Source of the DNA: Candidatus Shapirobacteria bacterium
GTDB taxonomy: Bacteria; Patescibacteriota; Microgenomatia; UBA12405
Reading direction: 5' to 3'
Assembly (NCBI GenBank): GCA_009885205.1
Contig: VFLE01000011.1
Coordinates: 1 to 6,033 of the forward strand
Length of the DNA stretch: 6,033 nucleotides
The position numbers and the translations under genes are program-made. Positions 1 through 4,906 of the stretch are shown in pieces (position 1 is the first letter of the stretch; every line of letters begins with the position of its first letter). The notes beneath the pieces are model-generated. The model was given only the letters and a program-made list of their open reading frames with translations, had not been told where the DNA came from and made no database searches.

Positions 1-42
1 CCCCGGACCAGCCTCCCCGGACCAGCCTCCCCGGACCAGCCT
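1..42. repeat. Three tandem copies of a 14-bp GC-rich repeat
   Basis: The unit ccccggaccagcct occurs three times head to tail without a mismatch, and the window edge cuts the array, so more copies may lie to the left. A 14-bp period is not a multiple of three, which argues against an in-frame coding repeat. The array sits just beyond the terminator of the DUF932 gene. It could be an iteron-like or recombination-prone repeat; nothing seen here decides its role. Confidence 0.9.
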
Positions 43-52
43 ACCGGGCGCG

Positions 53-79
53 AAAAAGCCCCCGGCACTTGCCGGGGGC
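53..79 (-). terminator. Rho-independent terminator after the DUF932 gene
   Basis: A perfect 9-bp GC-rich stem (58-66 with 71-79) encloses a 4-nt loop. In the minus direction it is followed by five T residues (plus-strand A run 53-57). It lies 18 bases past the DUF932 stop codon, so it should end that transcript. Confidence 0.9.
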
Positions 80-97
80 CTGCTATCCGCTCCGCTC

Positions 98-1096
98 TTA
101 GATCGCCGCAAGCGCCCCGGCCCGCGCTTCCGCAAGGGCGGCGTTGCCCTCCTTTTGCACCCGGGACCATCCGCCCTCATCGGTCAAGGCGGCAGCAAAG
201 CCTTCTTTCCGATCGGCAAAGCCTCCGAACTCCGAACTCTGCCATCGGGAGAAAGCGTCACGCTTGGAACTCGCCCCTACAAGGCCGCTCCCAAATACCT
301 CAGTGTAACCGTTCAAGACATCCAAGCGGGTAGCCCCGGCGTTGCCTCGACCCTGCCGAAAGCCCACGATTAGCTCGTCGATCAGATTAGAGGCTCGGGA
401 GGATTTGAGGTCTGCTCCGTTGCCCGACAGGTCCGCCGCATAGGCGTTGCGGGCCTCGTCCACACTGGCAGGCTTGGCCTCCATGGATCGGAGGCTTTCA
501 TTAAAGACGCGCGCCATCCCGACCACTTCGCCAAGGGCCGACCGAGAAGCCTGCAATCGGGCGCTGAAGCCTTTTGTTAGTTTTGAGCAAAAGAGCGCTC
601 GCCCGGCACGGGCAAGGGCGACGGTATTAGCGCACACTTGTGTGTGATGCGATAAGCCGATCATCGGCGAAAAACTTTTGTCAAGGCCGCCGGAGGCACC
701 AAGCTTGAACGCTTCCCCGGCCGGGCAGATCCCGGCCAACTCCGAAAGGTCAAAAGTGACGAACCAACGGGAGCGACCAAAAATCATTCCCAAGCTCTCG
801 ATCGTGTACTGCGTGCCAGCCAGGACCTCTTGCAAGTAGACCATAGCATCCTTTGGGGAGAAGAGCGTGTAACTATCTGCACTTGCCGTTCCAACGGGCA
901 GGCCGTCATCCGTCGAGATAGGGACGGTCATCCCCTGCCACCGGACCTCCCCGGACGGGAGGGAATACGTCAACGGCACCCGCTCAATTGCCGGGAAGTC
1001 CGCAGCCGTCAGCGTTTCGGCGACGCGGGTTTGGCCATGCCACGCTTGCTTGATCCCGACTTGGAAATCCCGCGTCGAAACAATTCCTGAAGACAT
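98..1096 (-). CDS. DUF932 phage/plasmid-like protein (TIGR03299-type)
   Basis: This 332-residue protein belongs to the DUF932 family, widespread in phages and plasmids; its biochemical function is not established. Family-like landmarks are an early KQAWHG (16-21), ADSYTLFSPKDAM (73-85), QVCANTVALA (153-162) and GNAGATRLDVLNGYTEVFG (251-269), near the C-terminal third. There is no signal peptide or membrane segment, so it is probably cytoplasmic. The frame stays open upstream to an ATG at 1273, but the ATG at 1096 is preferred because GAAAGGA lies about 8 nt before it and the extra residues look like translated leader. The gene is GC-rich, has its own leader and terminator, and appears monocistronic. 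The family assignment rests on recognised motifs, not on a search. Confidence 0.88.
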   Translation of the reverse strand: MSSGIVSTRDFQVGIKQAWHGQTRVAETLTAADFPAIERVPLTYSLPSGEVRWQGMTVPISTDDGLPVGTASADSYTLFSPKDAMVYLQEVLAGTQYTIESLGMIFGRSRWFVTFDLSELAGICPAGEAFKLGASGGLDKSFSPMIGLSHHTQVCANTVALARAGRALFCSKLTKGFSARLQASRSALGEVVGMARVFNESLRSMEAKPASVDEARNAYAADLSGNGADLKSSRASNLIDELIVGFRQGRGNAGATRLDVLNGYTEVFGSGLVGASSKRDAFSRWQSSEFGGFADRKEGFAAALTDEGGWSRVQKEGNAALAEARAGALAAI

Positions 1097-1417
1097 AATT
1101 TTTTTTCCTTTCAACTTAACTCCCGGAAGCCGACCGGGCGGGCCGCCGGTAATCCGGCGACAAGAGAAAGCTAAGTCATTTTTTTTTCTTTGTCGACAAT
1201 GAAACGAAAAAAAGATTTCTCCCCTCTCCCCCTGTCCTTTTCGGCTCCCAAAAATAGATTCAAAACAATTCAAGTTCTCCCCTCTCTCTTTATGTCAACC
1301 CATGCTAATCTTTCTTACATATATTAAAGGACTGTTATTTGACTTCTCTTATATTAGATGGTATTATTGGCTTTGATATTATGTTATTGAAAGCTATATC
1401 ATAGTATGTGCCCTCTA
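1097..1417 (-). promoter_or_regulatory. Long structured leader of the DUF932 gene
   Basis: About 320 bases hold no convincing gene. If transcription starts at the extended -10 element at 1418-1426, the leader is over 300 nt. Its distal part is AT-rich and followed by purine-rich stretches on the minus strand. Its proximal part is GC-rich, with two adjacent hairpins: a 6-bp stem with a 4-nt loop (1144-1159) and a 5-bp stem with a 7-nt loop (1122-1138). The ribosome-binding site GAAAGGA follows directly. A 10-bp palindrome ttgtcgacaa lies at 1190-1199. The arrangement suggests post-transcriptional control, but I recognise no known riboswitch class. Confidence 0.45.
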
Positions 1418-1426
1418 ATTATATCA
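1418..1426 (-). promoter_or_regulatory. Extended -10 promoter candidate for the DUF932 gene
   Basis: The minus strand reads TGATATAAT, a perfect TATAAT preceded by the TGn extension that can make up for a poor -35 box. The position 17 bp upstream (1441-1446) is TTCTTT, a weak -35. It lies just past the terminator of the gene at 1498-2028, where a new transcription unit would be expected to begin. Confidence 0.45.
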
Positions 1427-1444
1427 AAAGAAAACCATAGAAAG

Positions 1445-1477
1445 AAAAAAAAAAGGAGCGGGCACTTGGCCCGCTCC
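1445..1477 (-). terminator. Rho-independent terminator after the 176-aa gene
   Basis: A perfect 9-bp stem (1455-1463 with 1469-1477) has a 5-nt loop and is followed on the minus strand by ten consecutive T residues (plus-strand A run 1445-1454). It starts 21 bases after the stop codon of the gene at 1498-2028. Confidence 0.92.
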
Positions 1478-1497
1478 CCGTTGCCGCGCCGCCTAGG

Positions 1498-2028
1498 TTA
1501 GGCAAGCTCCAAAGTTTCGCCATTGATGCGGGCCGTGCTCAAATTCTCAAGAGCAAACTCCCGGAACTTGCCGATCGGCAAGCCTTGCCGGATCTTGACC
1601 TTCGCGATCGTGAGCGGGCGGCTTTGCACTTCCTTCCGTTCAATTGTGGGCGGGGCAATCTGCACCTTGGAGTGCAAAAGGCCGAAAATCTGTAAGGAAC
1701 CGTCGTTTAGGTTCCGCTTGACGCCGGGGACAACCTTGCCGTTAGCGTCCAAAGCGTCAACGTAGGTTTCCGCCTTCGTGTAACCGGTTTGCGTCCCGGC
1801 AAGGCTAGCGTCAATCGACGCCAGCAACTCCGCCGCCGCTTGAGCGTCGATCCCTGTCAATCCGGGGGCGTCAATCTCCAAAGACAGCCTGCTCTTTTCA
1901 AGGCAATTGCGGTAATTAAAACCCAATTGCAACGTGTATCGGGCAACTTCGCCCGTGCTAACGCTGGTGTAAACGAAGGACGCGAACCGGGCCAAGCCCG
2001 CCGATGCTGCGATTTTGTCGATGATCAT
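1498..2028 (-). CDS. Conserved-looking protein of unknown function, 176 aa
   Basis: I do not recognise a family. The protein is soluble, with no signal peptide or membrane span. The N-terminal part (about 15-55) looks beta-rich and contains STGEVARYTLQLGFNY. An alanine-rich helical stretch at about 60-75 includes DAQAAAELLASIDASLAG. The C-terminal third (about 128-176) includes a charged segment followed by QGLPIGKFREFALENL. No clear Shine-Dalgarno sequence precedes the ATG (CCAAAAG-ATG). GC-rich codon use resembles the DUF932 gene and differs from the AT-rich genes upstream. It has its own terminator and an inverted-repeat upstream region, so it is probably a single-gene unit. Its place beside a DUF932 gene fits a phage or plasmid maintenance role, but that is only association. 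Confidence 0.82.
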   Translation of the reverse strand: MIIDKIAASAGLARFASFVYTSVSTGEVARYTLQLGFNYRNCLEKSRLSLEIDAPGLTGIDAQAAAELLASIDASLAGTQTGYTKAETYVDALDANGKVVPGVKRNLNDGSLQIFGLLHSKVQIAPPTIERKEVQSRPLTIAKVKIRQGLPIGKFREFALENLSTARINGETLELA

Positions 2029-2072
2029 CTTTTGGATGGTTAGCCGAGAGGTTAATTCCCCCCGACGTTTTG

Positions 2073-2142
2073 AATCTAGGGCAAGCTATCGGGGCGCGCA
2101 AGTTTTTTTTTCTACGATTTTTCCCTAAGGGTTTGCCCTAGG
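2073..2142 (-). promoter_or_regulatory. Possible promoter with inverted repeats upstream of the 176-aa gene
   Basis: A weak sigma70-like pair on the minus strand is TTGCGC (2096-2101), a 17-bp spacer and TAGATT (2073-2078). A perfect 9-bp inverted repeat, ctagggcaa at 2076-2084 and ttgccctag at 2133-2141, has one arm on the -10 box and the other upstream of the -35. The outer arm also lies in a local imperfect repeat, cctaagggtttgccctagg (2124-2142). This could be a pair of operator sites. The promoter match is modest. Confidence 0.35.
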
Positions 2143-2163
2143 CACACTCTTCTTAATCAAAAG

Positions 2164-2187
2164 AAAATCCCCGGAAGTTATCCGGGG
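2164..2187 (-). terminator. Rho-independent terminator after the 65-aa gene
   Basis: A 7-bp stem, ccccgga (2169-2175) with tccgggg (2181-2187), has a 5-nt loop. In the minus direction it runs into ATTTTCTTTTG. It lies 30 bases past the stop of the gene at 2218-2415 and should end the lysozyme-containing block. The sequence atcaaaagaaa occurs on both sides (2156-2166 and 2206-2216). Confidence 0.8.
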
Positions 2188-2217
2188 TGAATTGGTTATT
2201 GTGAATCAAAAGAAAGG

Positions 2218-2415
2218 TTAGACCCTAGTTGCGGCGTAGATTGCCGCGTAGATTGCCGCGTTGATAACGTTCTGATCCGCGACGGGCCAACCATAGTAAT
2301 CCATTAGAAAGTAGATCTCGGGTCCACCTTTCGGGGCCACAACGTGCAAATAGCAAGTTCTGAATTGGCCATTGAGTTGGACTTGGACTTCGATCTTTTT
2401 GTATTTAGCGTTCAT
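2218..2415 (-). CDS. Small hypothetical protein, 65 aa
   Basis: The family is unknown. The first half is basic and beta-like (KYKKIEVQVQLNGQFRTCYLHVV), followed by a GGPEIYFLMDYYGWPV segment and an alanine-rich C-terminus. The tail carries a duplicated AIYA unit encoded by a 12-bp tandem repeat near 2234-2261. No ribosome-binding site precedes the ATG. Instead a plausible -10 box lies only 6 nt upstream, which suggests a leaderless transcript. A good terminator follows. Its own promoter and terminator make it the best-supported small gene of this block. Confidence 0.72.
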   Translation of the reverse strand: MNAKYKKIEVQVQLNGQFRTCYLHVVAPKGGPEIYFLMDYYGWPVADQNVINAAIYAAIYAATRV

Positions 2416-2421
2416 GGGCAG

Positions 2422-2450
2422 ACACTAGCAGAGCCTTTTCAAGGAATCAA
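2422..2450 (-). promoter_or_regulatory. Promoter giving a probably leaderless transcript
   Basis: The minus strand has TTGATT (2445-2450), a 17-bp spacer and TAGTGT (2422-2427). Only 6 nt separate the -10 box from the ATG at 2415, so initiation at the usual 6-8 nt would begin at or within the start codon. The -35 half overlaps the stop codon of the upstream short gene. Confidence 0.45.
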
Positions 2451-2587
2451 GATTTATTTTTGGAAAGTTTTCCCAAGTCGATTGTCGCACAAGAGAGAAA
2501 AGCTAATCGAAAGTCTTTCTCTTCTTTGTCTTTTATTTTTAATAGCTGGCCATTCACTTCTACGGCGTTTCCTAATGGAAAGAACAA
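2447..2587 (-). CDS. Short TTG-start protein, 46 aa
   Basis: No ATG exists in this frame, which is open from 2647. The start chosen is the TTG at 2587 because AAAGGAGG (2597-2604), the strongest Shine-Dalgarno sequence in the window, lies 9 nt upstream. The product begins FFPLGNAVEVNGQLLKIKD after the initiator and continues as a lysine-rich, soluble sequence ending GKLSKNKS. It lies between the lysozyme-like gene and the 65-aa gene. I recognise no family. A TTG at 2647 is an alternative start without a good binding site. A plus-strand frame overlaps the same DNA but has a weaker start. Confidence 0.45.
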   Translation of the reverse strand: MFFPLGNAVEVNGQLLKIKDKEEKDFRLAFLSCATIDLGKLSKNKS

Positions 2588-2669
2588 ATAAGAAAGCCTC
2601 CTTTGGCTATATAGTCTTAGAGTCTCTTCAAACACTTGAAAAGACAATTTTCGGCCTTAGGCCCTTAGT

Positions 2670-3056
2670 TTATCTAAGGTTCTTTTTTACCTTGAGCCAG
2701 TAGCTATTAGTAGATAATTTTTTCTTTCTCCAACTCCATCCAGCGTTATGAAGCCTAGCTAGTGTTTCAAAGTCTTTTTTATTAAATGCCTCTCTTTCAT
2801 ATCTAATGAAATAAGCTTCGCACACTTTGCGGGCAAAAATTGGATCAAAGACTCCCCTATGGTTTCCGGGCACTTTACTATCTTTAAAGTAAGCTAATCT
2901 TATTTGATACACTCCTAAGGCATTTTCTTTGATATTGATTGCCTTTGGATTGGAACTTGATTCCACTTTACCTAAAGCATCAAAAAATGAGTCAAGGCTA
3001 GCCCCGCATAGCAAGAGCGGGCAGAGTAGGGATAAGAAAAAGCATTTCATTTTCAT
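2670..3056 (-). CDS. Exported lysozyme/SLT-like transglycosylase-type protein
   Basis: This 128-residue protein has an N-terminal signal peptide (basic MKMK, hydrophobic core about 5-17, probable cleavage near 20), so it should act in the periplasm or envelope. The mature part looks like a compact lysozyme-fold muramidase or lytic transglycosylase. ALGKVESSSNPKA contains the presumed catalytic Glu32; ALGVYQI (46-52), ARLHNAGW (100-107) and a terminal TNSYW (116-120) follow the family order. Peptidoglycan glycan strands would be the substrate. The related proteins I recall usually have HNGG where this one has HNAGW. The ATG directly abuts the TGA of the preceding gene, indicating translational coupling, and the second ATG (3050) is an alternative start. 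In a phage it could serve lysis or entry, but no holin or spanin is seen next to it. Confidence 0.75.
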   Translation of the reverse strand: MKMKCFFLSLLCPLLLCGASLDSFFDALGKVESSSNPKAINIKENALGVYQIRLAYFKDSKVPGNHRGVFDPIFARKVCEAYFIRYEREAFNKKDFETLARLHNAGWSWRKKKLSTNSYWLKVKKNLR

Positions 3057-3245
3057 TCAAGGATCCCGGCGCATAGACTCTGAGAGAGCTTCCCTTGCTT
3101 CTTTGACTTGATTTAATTCTCCTTCGTAAACGGCCCGCCAAGCCCCCTTATCGCACTCCGAGAGTCTTTTGAGAGCATTTTCGGCGTTGTTAAGAGCAAC
3201 GCGGAGCTTAACCATGTCGTCAACGGTGAGATAGGCTATTTTCAT
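3057..3245 (-). CDS. Small helical protein, 62 aa
   Basis: After a short N-terminus (MKIAYLTVDD), residues 11-60 are almost wholly charged and amphipathic, predicting a two-helix hairpin or coiled coil with a break near CDKGA (31-35). No family is recognised. The frame is open upstream to 3368, but the ATG at 3245 is chosen because it follows the upstream TGA by one base (TGA-T-ATG) and carries the GATATGAAA context shared with four other starts here. No Shine-Dalgarno sequence is near, so coupled initiation is likely. Its stop abuts the lysozyme-like start. It resembles the helical protein at 4146-4352 in size and architecture, though not clearly in sequence. Confidence 0.7.
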   Translation of the reverse strand: MKIAYLTVDDMVKLRVALNNAENALKRLSECDKGAWRAVYEGELNQVKEAREALSESMRRDP

Positions 3246-3246
3246 A

Positions 3247-3501
3247 TCAAAGAAATTCAACCCTCGTTTCGTCGTGTATGACGGGCGGGGTGCCGTGCGT
3301 GATCCCGAAAGTGTTCCTCGGCGACACGTCCCGCTCCGTGAGGTACCGGAAGCCCCGATAGGCCCCAACGTCCATTAGCAGGGAAGCCGCAAGGTCTAGG
3401 AAGCCCTTGCGTTGCCCAGTTTGCTCGTTTGCGCTGTCAGCCAAAAAGAAGTTGGCCCGCGCCCTTAGGGTTTCAATTTCGATGGTCTTGCGTTGTTTCA
3501 T
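3247..3501 (-). CDS. Small phage-type protein with a YRGFRYL motif, 84 aa
   Basis: The N-terminal half is helical (RARANFFLADSANEQTGQR, 13-31), then MDVGAYRGFRYL (43-54), a loop, and a C-terminal DETRVEFL (77-84). I recall this pattern (a helix with ADS-N, a Y-x-GFRYL block and a terminal D-x-TR-V-aromatic end) from uncharacterised small proteins of phages and proteobacterial prophages. Its function is unknown. The start at ATG 3501 is preferred, with AGGG about 9 nt upstream; a TTG at 3603 would overlap the preceding gene. The stop TGA is one base from the next ATG. It is more GC-rich than its neighbours, suggesting separate acquisition. Confidence 0.72.
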   Translation of the reverse strand: MKQRKTIEIETLRARANFFLADSANEQTGQRKGFLDLAASLLMDVGAYRGFRYLTERDVSPRNTFGITHGTPPVIHDETRVEFL

Positions 3502-3572
3502 CGGTGCTACCCTACGCTGCCCAGTGGCAGAGGCCAAATGATTTCTGCAACTATTTTTTCTAAGGAGTTCTC

Positions 3573-3782
3573 CTAGCTCTGTTCTTTCACCCAATCTAAG
3601 CAAGCCAACTCTGTTCCGTGAAACACTGGCGTTTCAAAAGACGGAACCCCTACGAATTCATAAACAGTCCACATAGGGATCAAATTTACTTTAGTATTTG
3701 TCCACTTTGCGCCTTTGTTTATCCATTCCCCGGAGTAAGCCCGGTCTTGTTCTACATGGAAGCGGCGGTTGTTTTCTTTCAT
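3573..3782 (-). CDS. Small hypothetical protein, 69 aa
   Basis: No family is recognised. The sequence begins MKENNRRFHVEQDRAYSG and ends VFHGTELACLDWVKEQS. The ending has the look of small phage proteins in which a GTE-xx-C-xx-W segment forms the last helix. It is soluble, with several Trp and aromatic residues (GEWINKGAKW, PMWTVYEFVG). The start at ATG 3782 is fixed by the TGA-T-ATG junction with the upstream gene rather than by a binding site; an ATG at 3815 lies inside that gene. A gap of 71 bases follows before the next gene. Confidence 0.65.
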   Translation of the reverse strand: MKENNRRFHVEQDRAYSGEWINKGAKWTNTKVNLIPMWTVYEFVGVPSFETPVFHGTELACLDWVKEQS

Positions 3783-3783
3783 A

Positions 3784-3927
3784 TCACAATTCAGTATAAG
3801 AGACAGAAACTTCAAACGCCTTTACTTCACTGTACTTCTTTTGCGCTTTCTTCTCAGCGGCGTTGTGATTCGGGGCTTTGAGGTAGCCTTTTTCGATTCC
3901 TTTGACGTAGATGATATAGGTTTTCAT
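3784..3927 (-). CDS. Small phage-type protein, 47 aa
   Basis: The sequence starts MKTYIIYVKGIEKGYLKAPN, continues with a lysine- and alanine-rich helix (HNAAEKKAQKKY, 21-32) and ends in a beta strand (VSVSYTEL, 40-47). The order is strand, helix, strand. I recall small uncharacterised phage proteins with the same V-x-G-x-x-x-GY, NAAEKKA and SV-x-YTE signatures. No function is known. The ATG at 3927 has the GATATGAAA context, 5 nt after the previous TGA. The stop shares a TGA-T-ATG junction with the next gene. The intact frame, coupling and domain-like pattern support a real gene despite its size. Confidence 0.68.
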   Translation of the reverse strand: MKTYIIYVKGIEKGYLKAPNHNAAEKKAQKKYSEVKAFEVSVSYTEL

Positions 3928-3932
3928 ATCTA

Positions 3933-4112
3933 TCAAATGCCCTGATCTTTGATGAAGTCGTAACCGTCCTTTATGAACCCTTTGATTGCTTTTCGGAGGT
4001 CTTCTTTGCTTTGATAGTTGTAAGTTTTAGTAGGGCGGTCGCCCTTGCCGTAAGTGCGGATCTGGAGGAGTTCTGAATTAGAAAAGAACCAAAGATCAGA
4101 CTTGTTTTTCAT
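3933..4112 (-). CDS. Small hypothetical protein, 59 aa
   Basis: The frame starts ATG-AAA-AAC and encodes MKNKSDLWFFSNSELLQIRT, then a basic turn, YNYQSKEDLRKAIKGFIKDG and an ending of YDFIKDQGI. It looks like a strand-rich first half with a C-terminal amphipathic helix. I recognise no family. No Shine-Dalgarno sequence precedes the start; a candidate -10 box lies 9 nt upstream, so the mRNA may have almost no leader. Two stops (TGA TAG) end the frame and the next gene begins 5 nt later. Confidence 0.6.
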   Translation of the reverse strand: MKNKSDLWFFSNSELLQIRTYGKGDRPTKTYNYQSKEDLRKAIKGFIKDGYDFIKDQGI

Positions 4113-4121
4113 ACGAGAGAC

Positions 4122-4149
4122 AGCCTAGCGGGTTTTCCGAGAGAGTCAA
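4122..4149 (-). promoter_or_regulatory. Promoter candidate inside the small-gene block
   Basis: The minus strand has TTGACT (4144-4149), a 16-bp spacer and TAGGCT (4122-4127). The -35 box overlaps the stop codon of the upstream gene, and the -10 box is 9 nt from the ATG at 4112, predicting a leader of 0-3 nt. The geometry resembles the promoter at 2422-2450. Confidence 0.4.
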
Positions 4150-4352
4150 GGGTTATTTAACGCCTCGATGGTCTGCCGACTGAACGTAGCGTGCCTGTCC
4201 CCGGCTTTGAATTGGGCTTCTGCTTGATTGATGATCCCTTCCAATCGGTTAAGAGCACAACTGAGACGAAGGGCAACCCGAGCGGAGTCCCCGGTCAGGA
4301 TAGGCAAGCTATCCAGCAAAGTTTGGCAATCGCCAATAAAGGTCTTTTTCAT
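4146..4352 (-). CDS. Small helical protein, 68 aa
   Basis: The product begins MKKTFIGDCQTLLDSLPILT and then forms what looks like two helices (about 22-45 and 54-66), with SARVALRLSCALNRLEGI and a terminal RQTIEALNNP. It is soluble and of unknown family. The start has no Shine-Dalgarno sequence but shares the GATATGAAA context with other genes of the block; 19 bases separate it from the preceding TAA. It is more GC-rich than its immediate upstream neighbour. A functional guess is not justified. Confidence 0.68.
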   Translation of the reverse strand: MKKTFIGDCQTLLDSLPILTGDSARVALRLSCALNRLEGIINQAEAQFKAGDRHATFSRQTIEALNNP

Positions 4353-4371
4353 ATCTGTTTTTAAATGATGG

Positions 4372-4533
4372 TTATTCTACTTCTGTTTTGGAATACTTGT
4401 AATTCTCCGCTTCCCCCAAAGAGAAATAAATTTGAATCCAAAGGCTCCCCACGTAAAAAAGGTGAGGGTCAAGAGGCAATCTATTATCTGCCTTGAAGAA
4501 GTCTTCTCTCAGAATGTAGTAGAGTTTTTTCAT
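4372..4533 (-). CDS. Small hypothetical protein, 53 aa
   Basis: The frame encodes MKKLYYILREDFFKADNRLP, then LDPHLFYVGSLWIQIYFSLG and an acidic, lysine-containing tail ending TEVE. The middle is aromatic and moderately hydrophobic but too interrupted for a confident membrane span. No family is recognised. The start is set by the TGA-T-ATG junction with the preceding reading frame and the GATATGAAA context. AT-rich codon use matches the surrounding small genes. Confidence 0.58.
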   Translation of the reverse strand: MKKLYYILREDFFKADNRLPLDPHLFYVGSLWIQIYFSLGEAENYKYSKTEVE

Positions 4534-4534
4534 A

Positions 4535-4621
4535 TCAATTCAAAATCTTCCCTGTTCGCTTTGCATAATCAGCGGAAGCGTCGATAAAGTCACTAACTAA
4601 ATTCAGCAAAATCACCCCCAC
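4535..4621 (-). CDS. Possible micro-gene of 24-28 aa before the 53-aa gene
   Basis: A short frame ends in the TGA of a TGA-T-ATG junction identical to two others in this block, which is the main reason to report it. It encodes ILLNLVSDFIDASADYAKRT followed by GKILN, an amphipathic helix-like sequence. There is no ATG: GTG at 4621 is the longest option, and TTG at 4609 lies very close behind GGGGGTGA. It may be a real micro-gene, a translated leader for the next gene, or the remnant of a longer gene. Confidence 0.35.
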   Translation of the reverse strand: MGVILLNLVSDFIDASADYAKRTGKILN

Positions 4622-4639
4622 TTTTAATAAGAGTTATCC

Positions 4640-4906
4640 TTAGGATACTAGCCTGATTGCCTGCTCCGCATCTATCCGCCCGCCACATCTTACGAGATAA
4701 TTTAATTGATCCTTTACTTTTTCTAGATCTAAAGAAACGATTCTTTTGGCCAGCGCATGGCAGGAAAACCCATTTGAATGAGAGGCTATGAAAATTTCAT
4801 CTAATTTTAACACGTAATCTTTACTTTGGTTATCTTTGATTACTTTAAGAGATTTTCCTTTGAATAAGATTGGCTCTAAGATCTCAGACCTACTTGATGG
4901 GAACAT
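4640..4906 (-). CDS. Hypothetical protein, 88 aa
   Basis: No family is recognised. After MFPSSRSEILEPILFKGKSL comes a lysine-rich segment, KLDEIFIASHSNGFSCHALA (about 36-55), a helical region containing DLEKVKDQLNYLV and an ending of CGGRIDAEQAIRLVS. The second half reads like a helix-turn-helix-sized helical bundle, but no DNA-binding motif can be claimed. The open frame extends upstream to 5065, but that part is an out-of-frame reading of the CxxC gene. The ATG at 4906 overlaps the end of that gene by 17 bp, consistent with coupling. The switch to AT-rich sequence at about 4890 is abrupt. Confidence 0.68.
   Translation of the reverse strand: MFPSSRSEILEPILFKGKSLKVIKDNQSKDYVLKLDEIFIASHSNGFSCHALAKRIVSLDLEKVKDQLNYLVRCGGRIDAEQAIRLVS

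Noticed and set aside
1097..1273. N-terminal extension of the DUF932 gene to the ATG at 1273
   Set aside because: The added 59 residues are low-complexity translated leader, and the ATG at 1096 has a proper ribosome-binding site and a family-like beginning.
1293..1298. TTGACA on the minus strand as the main DUF932 promoter
   Set aside because: It is a perfect -35 box, but no acceptable -10 sequence lies 15-19 bp downstream.
2344..2703. Plus-strand frame of 119 codons with a hydrophobic middle segment and a hairpin plus T-run near its end
   Set aside because: It runs antisense to three better-supported minus-strand genes, starts at a GTG without a good binding site, and would be the only plus-strand gene. 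The hairpin at 2663-2679 has a short AT-rich stem and lies before the stop codon.
3502..3603. Upstream extension of the YRGFRYL gene to a TTG at 3603
   Set aside because: It would overlap the preceding gene, has no ribosome-binding site at the TTG, and the family-like sequence begins after the ATG at 3501.
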